26,155 nt of DNA, from positions 1-26,155 of the forward strand of contig JAQXLO010000147.1 of NCBI GenBank assembly GCA_029012165.1. The letters are read 5' to 3'. Each line of letters begins with the position of its first letter. The first letter of the stretch is position 1. This DNA comes from Oscillospiraceae bacterium. Lineage in GTDB: Bacteria; Bacillota; Clostridia; Oscillospirales; Acutalibacteraceae. This document shows, in pieces, positions 15,201-22,900 of this stretch. The notes below the pieces were generated by a model, which saw only the letters and a list, made by a program, of their open reading frames with translations, had not been told where the DNA came from and searched no databases. A program made the translations under genes and the position numbers.

Positions 15201-18200
15201 CACCGTGCCGTCGAAAAAAAGCACTGGGCGGCGCTGTCCAGAACCATGAGCAAGGTCGGGCGCTATATGGGTCCTGTCTCGTGGACGGGGACGATGTTCG
15301 AGTATTTCATGCCCTATCTGTTCCTGCCGTCTCCATCGGGCACTCTGGGGTACGAAGCGCTGAAATTCTGCGCATGGTGTCAGAAAAAGCGGGTGCGGGG
15401 GGATGTACCCTTCGGCATTTCGGAGAGCGGCTTTTATGCGTTCGACAGAGATTTAAATTACCAGTACAAAGCACACGGCGTGCAGTGTCTGGGACTGCGG
15501 CGGGAATTGGATGCGGAAACGGTCATCTCACCCTATTCCACGTTTTTGCTCATGCAGCTGGAGCCGCACGCCGCCCTGCGAAATCTGCGGCGTCTGGAAA
15601 AAATGCAGATGTGCGGACGCTGGGGCTTTTATGAGGCAGTGGACTTTACCCCTGCGCACACTGGCGGCAGACCCTATGCGGTGGTGCGCAGCTACATGGC
15701 GCATCATGTGGGCATGAGTTTGCTGGCGGTGAACAACGTGCTGCAGGACGGTATTTTCCGCAGGCGCTTTATGCGGGACAAGGAAATGCGTGCGGCGCAG
15801 AGCCTGCTGCAGGAGGGTGTGCCGACAGATGCCTACGTTTTCAAAAACAAGGCGACACGGGAGACGCCGCTGCCGAGGGAACGGGTGGAGGCGCACAAAC
15901 GGGAGATCACGGACGCATCGCCCATGGCGCCCAATGCCCGGGTGTGGACAAACGGGGAGTTGTCCCTTTGCGCATCGGATGTGGGTGCATCCAAGGCGGT
16001 GTATCGTGGCGTGAGCCTGTTTCGGCACAGTACCGACCTTTTGCGCCGGCCGCAGGGACCGGTGGCGGTTGTGCAGACCGAAAAGCTTTCCCTGCCCTTT
16101 GCGCCCATGGTGGATTACAGTGTACAGGGAAAATATCGCTGTACGTTTTCCGGGTCGGATGTGCGTTATTTCGCTTCGGCACAAGGCATTTCCATGCGTG
16201 TGCGCATCAGCGTGCATCCCGAGACTGCGGCGCTGCAATACACGTTCAGCGTGCGCAACAGCGGCAAACAGCCCCTGTCGGGAGACTTGCTCTTTTATGC
16301 AGAGCCGTCCCTAACGGCGCACGAGGAGGCGGAAAATCATCCGGCGTTTTCCAAGCTGTTTGTGGAGGATCGCTTCGATGAGCAAAATCGTGTGTTTCTG
16401 TATCGCAAGCGGGAGCGAAACGGCAGCCGGGGCGTTTGCATGACAGCGGGATTTTTGAAGCCGACGACCTTTTACAGCACCTGCGCCAAGGTGGCGGCGC
16501 TGCAAACGGGGTACGGAATCGGCTCACTTCTGCGGGGCAATGTACGCTTTGAAGCGTGTGCGGGCGGGGGAGAGTGCTGTCTTGCCGTGCAGGTTCCGTT
16601 CAAACTGCCGCCCCACGGCACTGCGGAGTGGAGTTTTGCTGTGACCGTGGCGTCCACACAGCAGGAGGCGGTGCAAAAACTGCTAAATCTGCGGGAAACC
16701 GGCGTCCGAAAAGGGGCAGGCAGTCTCTTCCGTGACGGCAAAATGGAGTCGGTGCTGTCGGAAAAAATGCTGCCGGGCATCGTGTTTGGCGTCCGGGATG
16801 CGGAAAATGTCCGTGCTTTGCGGCAAAACGGTCTGCCGCTGCGGCATATCTGGCGGTTCGGTGTCTCCGGGACGCATCCTGTTATTTTTAAGGAGATCAC
16901 GGACGCACAGGAGATGTCCTCGGTGATTCCCTATGTCCGTGCAGTCAGCCGCTTACAGCGTGCCGGTTTCTACTGTGACCTGATTTTGGGATACACGGAA
17001 GGGGGCGAGTATGATTCTCCCGTCCTGCACGCTGTTCGGAAGATGCTGCGGGAGGAGCACGCACCTGCGGACGGCATCTATCCCGTGAATCTGACGCAGT
17101 TTTCCGAAGTGGACAAACAGTTTCTGCAAAGTGTCAGTGTTTTTAGCCTGCATGAAACGCAGACGCCGCCGAAACCGATAGAGATATGTCCGGTCAAGGA
17201 CTGCAAATCCACCGCAAAATCTGTAAAGCTATACAGCTTTACAGATGACAAAATAGACATCCCCAAAAAAGGAGAAAAGCCTTATTTACCATGGTGTTTG
17301 GTGCTTTCCAATCCAAACTTCGGTACCATGGTATCTGACAAGTCTTTGGGCTTTACATGGGCAATGAACGCCCACGAGAACAAGCTGACCCCTTGGGAGA
17401 ATGATATTGCTGCGGACAACCGGGGAGAACTGCTCTTATTATGCGAAAACGGAAAATACTATGATCTTTTGCGCTGTGCCGGTGCCGAATTTTCTCCCAA
17501 GCAGGCGCAGTGGACGGGAAAGGTCGGCACACTGTGCTACCGTGTGCGGGTGGGTGTGCCGGAACGGCTGCTCTGCAAGCGCTGTACCGTGGAACTGTGG
17601 CGGGAAAACGGCGAAGAGGCGCCGGCAGAGCTGATCTATTACACCGAGCCGATTCTCGGCAGCGGGCAGAGGGATGCGGAATACGTGCAGGCGGCGGAAA
17701 GGGAAAACGGTCTGTTGATTCGCAATCCCTGCGCTGTCGTTCGTGGCAGTGCTTATTTGTCCGTGGACGGGGGTGCAGACGCCGTTTATACGGACAGAGG
17801 CGTTTTTTGGTATGGCGTTTCCTGCGAGACATTTGCCTGCACCTGTGCGGCTGTGGCGAAAAAATTGCCCGTTGTTTGCGCAAAGGCACAGACTGTGACA
17901 TTCAACTTTTCCTTTGCAGTCAACGAATCTGCCGCATTGCATATGCCGAAACTTCCCCCGAAGAAGCTGCCGATGGCGGGCAGCATTACCGTTCAATCCC
18001 CACAGGCGTCCTTTGACCGTATGGTCAATGTTTGGCTCCCGTGGCAGATTCGCAGCTGCCGTATCCAGGGCAGGACGGGGTTTTATCAATGCGGCGGTGC
18101 ATGGGGATTTCGTGACCAGATTCAGGATGTTTCCGCATTTCTGATGACGGATCCCGATTTGGTACGCCGTCACATCCTTCGGTGTGCGGCGGTGCAGTTC

Positions 18201-19436
18201 AAAGAGGGCGACGTGCTGCATTGGTGGCATCGGCTTCCGCCGGAGGATGGCGGTCTGCGGGGCGTGCGCACCCGGTATCGGGACGATCTGCTTTGGCTGC
18301 CGTGGCTCGTGGGGCAGTATGTGCACGTCACGGGGGACGACGGCATTTTGTCCGAATCTGTGCCGTATCTCACCGCAGAACCGTTGACAGACAAGGAAAA
18401 TGAGCGTTATTTTACGCCGCAGATCGGCGCCGAAAAGGGTTCTGTGCTGGAGCATTGCCTGCGTGCTGTGGACTATGCACTGCAAAAAGGAGAGCATGGT
18501 CTTTTGCTGATCGGCGGCGGGGACTGGAATGACGGCTTTAATACCGTCGGTATCGAAGGAAAGGGGGAGAGCGTTTGGCTGACCATGTTCCTGATCGTTG
18601 TGCTGCAAACCATTCTTCCCTATTGTCCCGAAGAAAAGTCCGTGGCGTATAAACAACAGATACAGACGCTTCGTCAGGCAATCGAACAGAATGCATGGGA
18701 CGGCGATCACTATCTGCGTGCCTTCATGGATGACGGTACCCCGATCGGCGGCAAGGCTGGCGAAGTATGCCGCATCGACAGCGTGGCACAGTCCTTCGCT
18801 TTTTTTGCAGGGCTGTCCGAAGAGCGGACGAAAATTGCCTTGCATACCGCAGAACAATGGTTGACAGACAAGGAAAAAGGAATCGTCAAGCTGTTGGATC
18901 CACCGTTTACACAGGACGGCATCCGTGCCGGATATATCACCGCCTACCCGCCGGGGATTCGGGAAAACGGCGGTCAGTATACCCATGCGGCCGTGTGGCT
19001 GTGCGATGCGCTGATCCGCTCCGGCAGGGCACAGGCGGGCTATGCCATGTTCCGCAGGCTTAATCCATCCGCTTTTTGCGAGGATGCGGTGCGATGTGCA
19101 CGCTACGGCGGGGAACCGTATGCCTTGGCAGGGGATATCCCGACTGTGGAGAAACGTATCGGGTGTACAGGCTGGAGCCTTTACACCGGCTCAGCGGCAT
19201 GGATGTACCGCACGGCGGTGGAGACGATCCTCGGTGTGCACAGGGAAGGGAACAAGATCACTCTAAAACCCCATATTATCGACGAATTACTTCCATTAAA
19301 TATAAAAATTGTAATAAATAACACAGAGATAAATGTGAAAATAGAAAAAAAGGAAGCAAAAGCCATGATTGTCCGAGGACAAAAAGTGGAATCTCTTCCC
19401 CTGAACGGCACTGTATATCATGTGAAATTAGAATAA
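12240..19436 (+). CDS. ndvB: cyclic beta-1,2-glucan synthase-like protein (GT84 plus GH94)
   Basis: A 2398-residue membrane enzyme of the NdvB/ChvB/Cgs type, which builds and cyclises beta-1,2-glucan from UDP-glucose. TM segments lie near 235-258 and 264-285. The GT84 domain has the DSD motif at 437-439, HDSLEGG from 549 and RW(V)RGDWQ at 584-591. More TM segments lie near 618-650 and 735-775. A glycoamylase-like domain (about 834-1130) has RTSPTNIG and WTGTMFEY (1015). GH94 beta-sandwich parts follow; one near 1680 has NPNFGTMVSDKSLGFTW. The GH94 catalytic barrel (about 1910-2320) has GGGDWNDG, with D2095 and D2098. Brucella Cgs is longer (about 2850). The ATG at 12240 sits only 2 nt after AAAGGG; the GTG at 12246 has better spacing and may be the true start. 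The product could be another beta-glucan, linear or cyclic. Confidence 0.88.
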   Translation: MLVQDTIRGRQWRSTVRADAGKLKKAYRAAMRSGEKNAAQEWLCDNAYLFERISREVYRSLRFLPPLPAGAHDKPGLFALCEAVYDELPEWTQEALTKYFSDAGVTSAEAEAIPIVLQAVILHRAAQGSADAKAISKAVRILHTLPDMDFEALSCAVSPMEKLLRQDPSGVYAQMQEASRAQYRGLLLSYAAKHRLDADKHTQEILERARQGKTMRMRHVGAYILPPPPKARGTFFLLLEALLPLAISVGFGVWLQRVYVPFLLVLPLWEITAGFLMRLSQRGVPSLRMPRMEMQTVPPQRQTLLTVSTLLPAASETEKLREHLEQLYLSNGQEHIKVCLLADLKNAGTPEKPEDAADIAAAARLIESLNRCYGGGFILAIRPRVYAPTEGCYSGWERKRGAITQLVREIMGDSGGFLHLSGDTQTLQKTRYLLALDSDTQLPMDAAVQMVSVAAHPLQEAVVDRQHGAVTAGYGVLAPRVCTDVSSRQTPFQRILCGDCGLSVYDNVVSERYQDLFGEGIFAGKGLIDVRAFYAVLDDSLPTGRILSHDSLEGGFLRCGYLSDVQVSDGFPKDPRSYLERLGRWVRGDWQNLAFVFQKSSLNVLSRYKLLDNMRHSLTAAVRLGVLLACIFLPPEVSVWAAAVCVLSAAGGDFAAAVRSLFAGGFSAVSRLFYSPAVPTALGDLLRGFVRILQLPQEGLRCAVSIVLALYRSFISKKRLLDWTTFAQSDAGGSARRTLADCLWIAAVSAALFVSGKPHLKLIALLFLADIPFLLLSGKPTAPQTRQLSYLERDKLTSYAAAMWNFFAETCDFRNNYLPPDNIQETPVYRVAHRTSPTNIGLMLLCVLTARDFGFIDSAELCRRLQNSLGSIEQLETYCGNLLNWYDTQTLKPLQPAYVSSVDCGNFLCCLKALQQGLGEYTAQEPALQGIVDRVQHILDNADLSVFYNERRKLFHIGLDPASGKRSDSYYDLLMSEARMMGYYAVAHRAVEKKHWAALSRTMSKVGRYMGPVSWTGTMFEYFMPYLFLPSPSGTLGYEALKFCAWCQKKRVRGDVPFGISESGFYAFDRDLNYQYKAHGVQCLGLRRELDAETVISPYSTFLLMQLEPHAALRNLRRLEKMQMCGRWGFYEAVDFTPAHTGGRPYAVVRSYMAHHVGMSLLAVNNVLQDGIFRRRFMRDKEMRAAQSLLQEGVPTDAYVFKNKATRETPLPRERVEAHKREITDASPMAPNARVWTNGELSLCASDVGASKAVYRGVSLFRHSTDLLRRPQGPVAVVQTEKLSLPFAPMVDYSVQGKYRCTFSGSDVRYFASAQGISMRVRISVHPETAALQYTFSVRNSGKQPLSGDLLFYAEPSLTAHEEAENHPAFSKLFVEDRFDEQNRVFLYRKRERNGSRGVCMTAGFLKPTTFYSTCAKVAALQTGYGIGSLLRGNVRFEACAGGGECCLAVQVPFKLPPHGTAEWSFAVTVASTQQEAVQKLLNLRETGVRKGAGSLFRDGKMESVLSEKMLPGIVFGVRDAENVRALRQNGLPLRHIWRFGVSGTHPVIFKEITDAQEMSSVIPYVRAVSRLQRAGFYCDLILGYTEGGEYDSPVLHAVRKMLREEHAPADGIYPVNLTQFSEVDKQFLQSVSVFSLHETQTPPKPIEICPVKDCKSTAKSVKLYSFTDDKIDIPKKGEKPYLPWCLVLSNPNFGTMVSDKSLGFTWAMNAHENKLTPWENDIAADNRGELLLLCENGKYYDLLRCAGAEFSPKQAQWTGKVGTLCYRVRVGVPERLLCKRCTVELWRENGEEAPAELIYYTEPILGSGQRDAEYVQAAERENGLLIRNPCAVVRGSAYLSVDGGADAVYTDRGVFWYGVSCETFACTCAAVAKKLPVVCAKAQTVTFNFSFAVNESAALHMPKLPPKKLPMAGSITVQSPQASFDRMVNVWLPWQIRSCRIQGRTGFYQCGGAWGFRDQIQDVSAFLMTDPDLVRRHILRCAAVQFKEGDVLHWWHRLPPEDGGLRGVRTRYRDDLLWLPWLVGQYVHVTGDDGILSESVPYLTAEPLTDKENERYFTPQIGAEKGSVLEHCLRAVDYALQKGEHGLLLIGGGDWNDGFNTVGIEGKGESVWLTMFLIVVLQTILPYCPEEKSVAYKQQIQTLRQAIEQNAWDGDHYLRAFMDDGTPIGGKAGEVCRIDSVAQSFAFFAGLSEERTKIALHTAEQWLTDKEKGIVKLLDPPFTQDGIRAGYITAYPPGIRENGGQYTHAAVWLCDALIRSGRAQAGYAMFRRLNPSAFCEDAVRCARYGGEPYALAGDIPTVEKRIGCTGWSLYTGSAAWMYRTAVETILGVHREGNKITLKPHIIDELLPLNIKIVINNTEINVKIEKKEAKAMIVRGQKVESLPLNGTVYHVKLE
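17219..17246. repeat. perfect 12-bp inverted repeat inside the glucan synthase gene
   Basis: Arms ATCTGTAAAGCT (17219-17230) and AGCTTTACAGAT (17235-17246) surround a 4-nt loop. It sits in an AT-rich patch of an otherwise GC-rich gene, in the variable link between two GH94 regions. No T-tract follows, so it is not a typical terminator. Confidence 0.85.
18372..18877 (+). repeat. split direct repeat within the GH94 catalytic region
   Basis: ACCGCAGAAC then TTGACAGACAAGGAAAA occur at 18372-18381 and 18384-18400, and again at 18846-18855 and 18861-18877. The gap between the two blocks is 2 nt in the first copy and 5 nt in the second. The reading frame is kept, giving TAEPLTDKEN and TAEQWLTDKEK. 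Confidence 0.85.
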
Positions 19437-19452
19437 TAAAAGCAACGATCGC

Positions 19453-19503
19453 ATACCCGATATGTAAAGGGAATAGCTTTACATGTCGGGTATATTCTTT
19501 TTT
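19453..19503 (+). terminator. rho-independent terminator of the spoVA-glucan synthase operon
   Basis: A 17-bp stem ATACCCGATATGTAAAG (19453-19469) and CTTTACATGTCGGGTAT (19477-19493) with one wobble pair and a 7-nt loop, followed by ATTCTTTTTT. Confidence 0.92.
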
Positions 19504-19702
19504 GGAAGGAAAAATAAAATTTTTTGGGCAAAATTCCAAAAAACACTATACATTTATAATATAATGTGCTATCATTAGAAATGAAAAAGCGTACAGCGAC
19601 TGCCGGGTTTTGTGCTGCCCTGCGTTCCTTGATGTTATCCACGAAAACTGTGGTCGTGATTTGTGCAATATGTATAAATTGCTTTTTTGATCCGAAAATA
19701 CA
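19504..19702. other. intergenic stretch without a supported gene
   Basis: AT-rich at the left (TATAATATAAT near 19555) and otherwise featureless. A 41-codon frame starts at 19581 without a ribosome binding site and runs into the promoter at 19703, so I do not call it. Confidence 0.5.
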
Positions 19703-19731
19703 TTGACAAATTGAACCGTTTGGATTATAGT
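19703..19731 (+). promoter_or_regulatory. sigma-A promoter of the dockerin-protein operon
   Basis: TTGACA (19703-19708), a 17-nt spacer and TATAGT (19726-19731). Transcription would start near 19738, leaving a 5' leader of about 200 nt. Confidence 0.82.
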
Positions 19732-19737
19732 TTATTT

Positions 19738-19938
19738 AACCGTAAAAGTGGCGTTATGGGGTTCACTATGTCCATTTCCAACCGCAAAACCCCTATAACT
19801 TGTGCCGCAGACACGTGGATTCTATGGAAGGGGCGTGGTCCTTTGAGGATGCCGGAGGCGTGCGACCGGCGAACCCACCGCACGCATTTCAGGTCGGATA
19901 CGATGAAAGTGTATCAATATACTTTGGAGGTGTAAACT
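19738..19938 (+). promoter_or_regulatory. structured 5' leader of the dockerin-protein operon, class unknown
   Basis: A roughly 200-nt leader with several pairings. GTTATGGGGTT (19753-19763) pairs with AACCCCTATAAC around 19788-19799, with one bulged A. GCGTGCG (19858-19864) pairs with CGCACGC (19879-19885), and GCCGG with CCGGC nearby offers an alternative fold. It ends at the ribosome binding site GGAGG (19926-19930) of a TTG-initiated gene. It may be a cis-regulatory RNA, but it matches no riboswitch consensus I can recall with confidence. Confidence 0.45.
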
Positions 19939-22900
19939 TTGAGAAAATTCAGTAAAGTTCTCAGCGTTCTTTTGGCGATGGTTCTTGTTTTCTCCGCCGC
20001 ATCCATCGGCGTAGAGGCACAGTACAGCGCCTATAAGGACAGCGCAATCACGAGCTACGACTCGATCGACAAGCCCATTCTGACCATGGATCAGTATGCG
20101 TCCATGGCGATGGACGAGGTTGACCGTATGCTTGCCGAGGAGAATATCAAGGTGGACTTTGACCTTGCAGGTCTTTTGACCATCAGTGCAGACTTCTCCT
20201 CTATGGACAAAGCTCTGGACTCCATCGCCAGTGTGTATGCAGACATTGAAAGTTTGCTGCCCACCATCGGCGGCGATGTGCAGAAGCTCAAATTTTCGGC
20301 ACTTCTGAATGCTCCCCGCAGAACCACTGCCGGTAAATCGGATGCGGACATTCTTGTGGCTCTGTTCCAGTTCTTGGCGGACAATGCGGCCATCGTCGCA
20401 AAGGTTCCCTACGGCTCCGTAGAGAACGGCGGTCTGGATCTGGGCATTCTTTCCGGATTCGTTGATCTGGGCGACAAGCTCAACATCGAAAAACTTGCCA
20501 AGAAAGCCCTCGCAAAGATGGTATGGCCCGACACGCCGAAGGATCAGCTGGATCTGACGCTCACCCTTGACGAGTATGTCGAGACCATGATCAACCTGAT
20601 CTGCAGCGGTGAATATTCCAGAACCAAGAGCAACACCATCAACAAGATCATGGATGCGATTCAAAAGTATGTTCCCGGCATCCAGAATCAGGTGAACTTC
20701 CTGTCCGATTCCGTCTATGATGTTGTCGAGGCGGCTGCACGCATTGCCCTGAACAACATCGGCGTGCCCATGGGCAACAGATACCTTCCCGTTGCCATCG
20801 GCAAGCTTTGCGGCTTCTCCTACAAGAAGACGGAAGTACCCGGCGGTCTGACGCAGTACACCTTTGCCAATGCCAACGAGGCCAACAGCCTGACGAAGCT
20901 CTTCCGTGTTGCCAAGGATTCCAGCGGCAACATCACCGGCATCAGCTTCAACCTTGGCGAATTCGATATGTCGAGCTGGGGCACGGAATCCTTCGTGGAG
21001 CACTTCAACGACATTGCCGGCCAGATCGTAGAGGCGGCGCTGAATCCCGACCTCGGCATCACTTGGGATTACTCCAACGGCAATGCAAGCCTGAAGGGCA
21101 ACCTCATCACCATCGCAAGAACGGTTCTTTCCGACACCAGCCTGACGGAGGAGCTCTTCTCCAGCTATGTGGATGTTCTCTCCCCCGCAGAGGTTGCAGC
21201 TCTTACGGATGACCAGCTGGTCGCTTATGCGCTGCGCTCCATCTTCAACGGCTCCATCAATGCCTGCGATATCCCCTCCAGCGTGGACACCACCATCGGC
21301 GTTGTCACTGAGATGGTCAAGGTAACGCTTGCAGACGAAGTGCCTTCCCGTGACTACTCCGATCTGGACGCTTCTCTCGACAGCGTGGTTTCCATGCTTC
21401 TGGACTACGCAGCCATCGGTCTGAACCAGGTCACCAATATGCAGATGGAATTCGGCATGACGCCGGAGGACTTCTCCAATGTGGCTATGGATTGGGTCAT
21501 GGAGAACTACGGCGGTTTCGTTGCAGACGTTCAGGGCAACAACGGCTGGGAGAAGTTCAGCTACATCATCTTCAACCTGATCCCCGCCAACTGGCTGCCC
21601 TACAGAGACGGTGCAGAGAGAGACAACATCTACGACATCGTCTTTGAAGATATCGTCGGCAACGTTCTCAACTTTGACCTTGCCGGCATTCTGGATCTGC
21701 TTGCAAGAAACCCCGACGGCGAGCTGAACGGCACCATCGTCGAAGTCCTTCTTGCCCGTGTTTCCGGCATCATCAACTACGTCATCCCCGGCGTCTTTGA
21801 CGAAACCTACGACTACAGCCGGCTGGAGAATCTGCTGGACAGCAAATTCCTGAGCGGCCTGATCAAAAACCTGCTGACCGGTCTGTATGACAGAGTGGAT
21901 ACCCTCATGCCTTCTCTGCTTCCGCTTCTGTGCTCCATGCTTGATCTGAGCACACCGGCAGAATTCGGCTATCCCTACGTCAGCTTGGAAGACAACTCCA
22001 CGCTTGACCCTACCATGACTTCTTCCTTCTATATGTACAATGCATCCAGCGGTATCAACACCAATGCTACCGACAAGTATGGCAACACGCCTGCTGTTCC
22101 CGATGCTCTGTACAAGTATCACATCCGTTCCATCGAAACCAACAACGAGGATATCACCGTTTCTCCCTCCTCCAACATCTACATCAACGGCGGTACCTCC
22201 CAGACCTTCAGCTTCGTCGGTGATCTTTCTGCGGCACAGGATACCGTGCTGAAAGTGACCATCACCTACGACGTGCTGGAAGAATCCGGCAACGTGATGA
22301 CGCCCACGCCGCTGACGGCTACCAACTACTGCTACATCTCCTCTGAAAAGGATGACGGCAACGAGAGAACCAAGGCGGATGCGAACCCCGCCGGCAACCT
22401 GCACCTGATCTACTACAAGAGTGCGAAATACATGACCGTCGATGACCGTCTGAGCAGTCTTGGAGATTATTCCATCGACCTGCAGAGAAACGTTTCCAAG
22501 AGTTCCTCCCTGCACACCATGGATGCAACCTTCAGCGTCACATCCGTAACACTGGATCCCACCCTTGAGGGGGCAGGCGTTTCTGCGAGAACAGGCTATA
22601 GCGTCAGCACCACCAAGAAGGGCGGTACATGGGAGTACAAACCCTACATTGTTTCCGACACGGAATCCAAGATCGGTGATGTGCTGTCCAACGGTGTTTA
22701 CTCCAACGACTTCCGCTTCAATGCCACCAGAACCGAGGAGCCTTCCGAAAACATCAGCTTCTCCCAGTATGTCTGCGTTTACAAAGACTTCGGTCTGCCG
22801 AAGCTGCTTGCCGACGCAGTCAATGCAAACCGTCAGCAGGCCAACTACGGCACCGGCGACTACGAGGCTGAATATGTGGACTTCTACAATGAAAACGTAG

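Noticed and set aside
17439..18986. A 515-codon minus-strand frame within the glucan synthase gene
   Set aside because: The GH94 catalytic motifs lie on the plus strand in one uninterrupted frame.
19634..19642. A DnaA-box-like TTATCCACG
   Set aside because: A single imperfect 9-mer with no cluster, no AT-rich unwinding element and no dnaA or dnaN nearby.
19581..19706. A 41-codon frame starting MKKRTATAGF
   Set aside because: It has no ribosome binding site and overlaps the -35 box of the next promoter.
19858..19892. Similarity of CCGGCGAACCCA in the leader to the core of the ydaO c-di-AMP riboswitch
   Set aside because: Only this short piece matches. The second conserved core with CCGACAGCTAACCTC-like sequence is absent, and the pairing layout differs.
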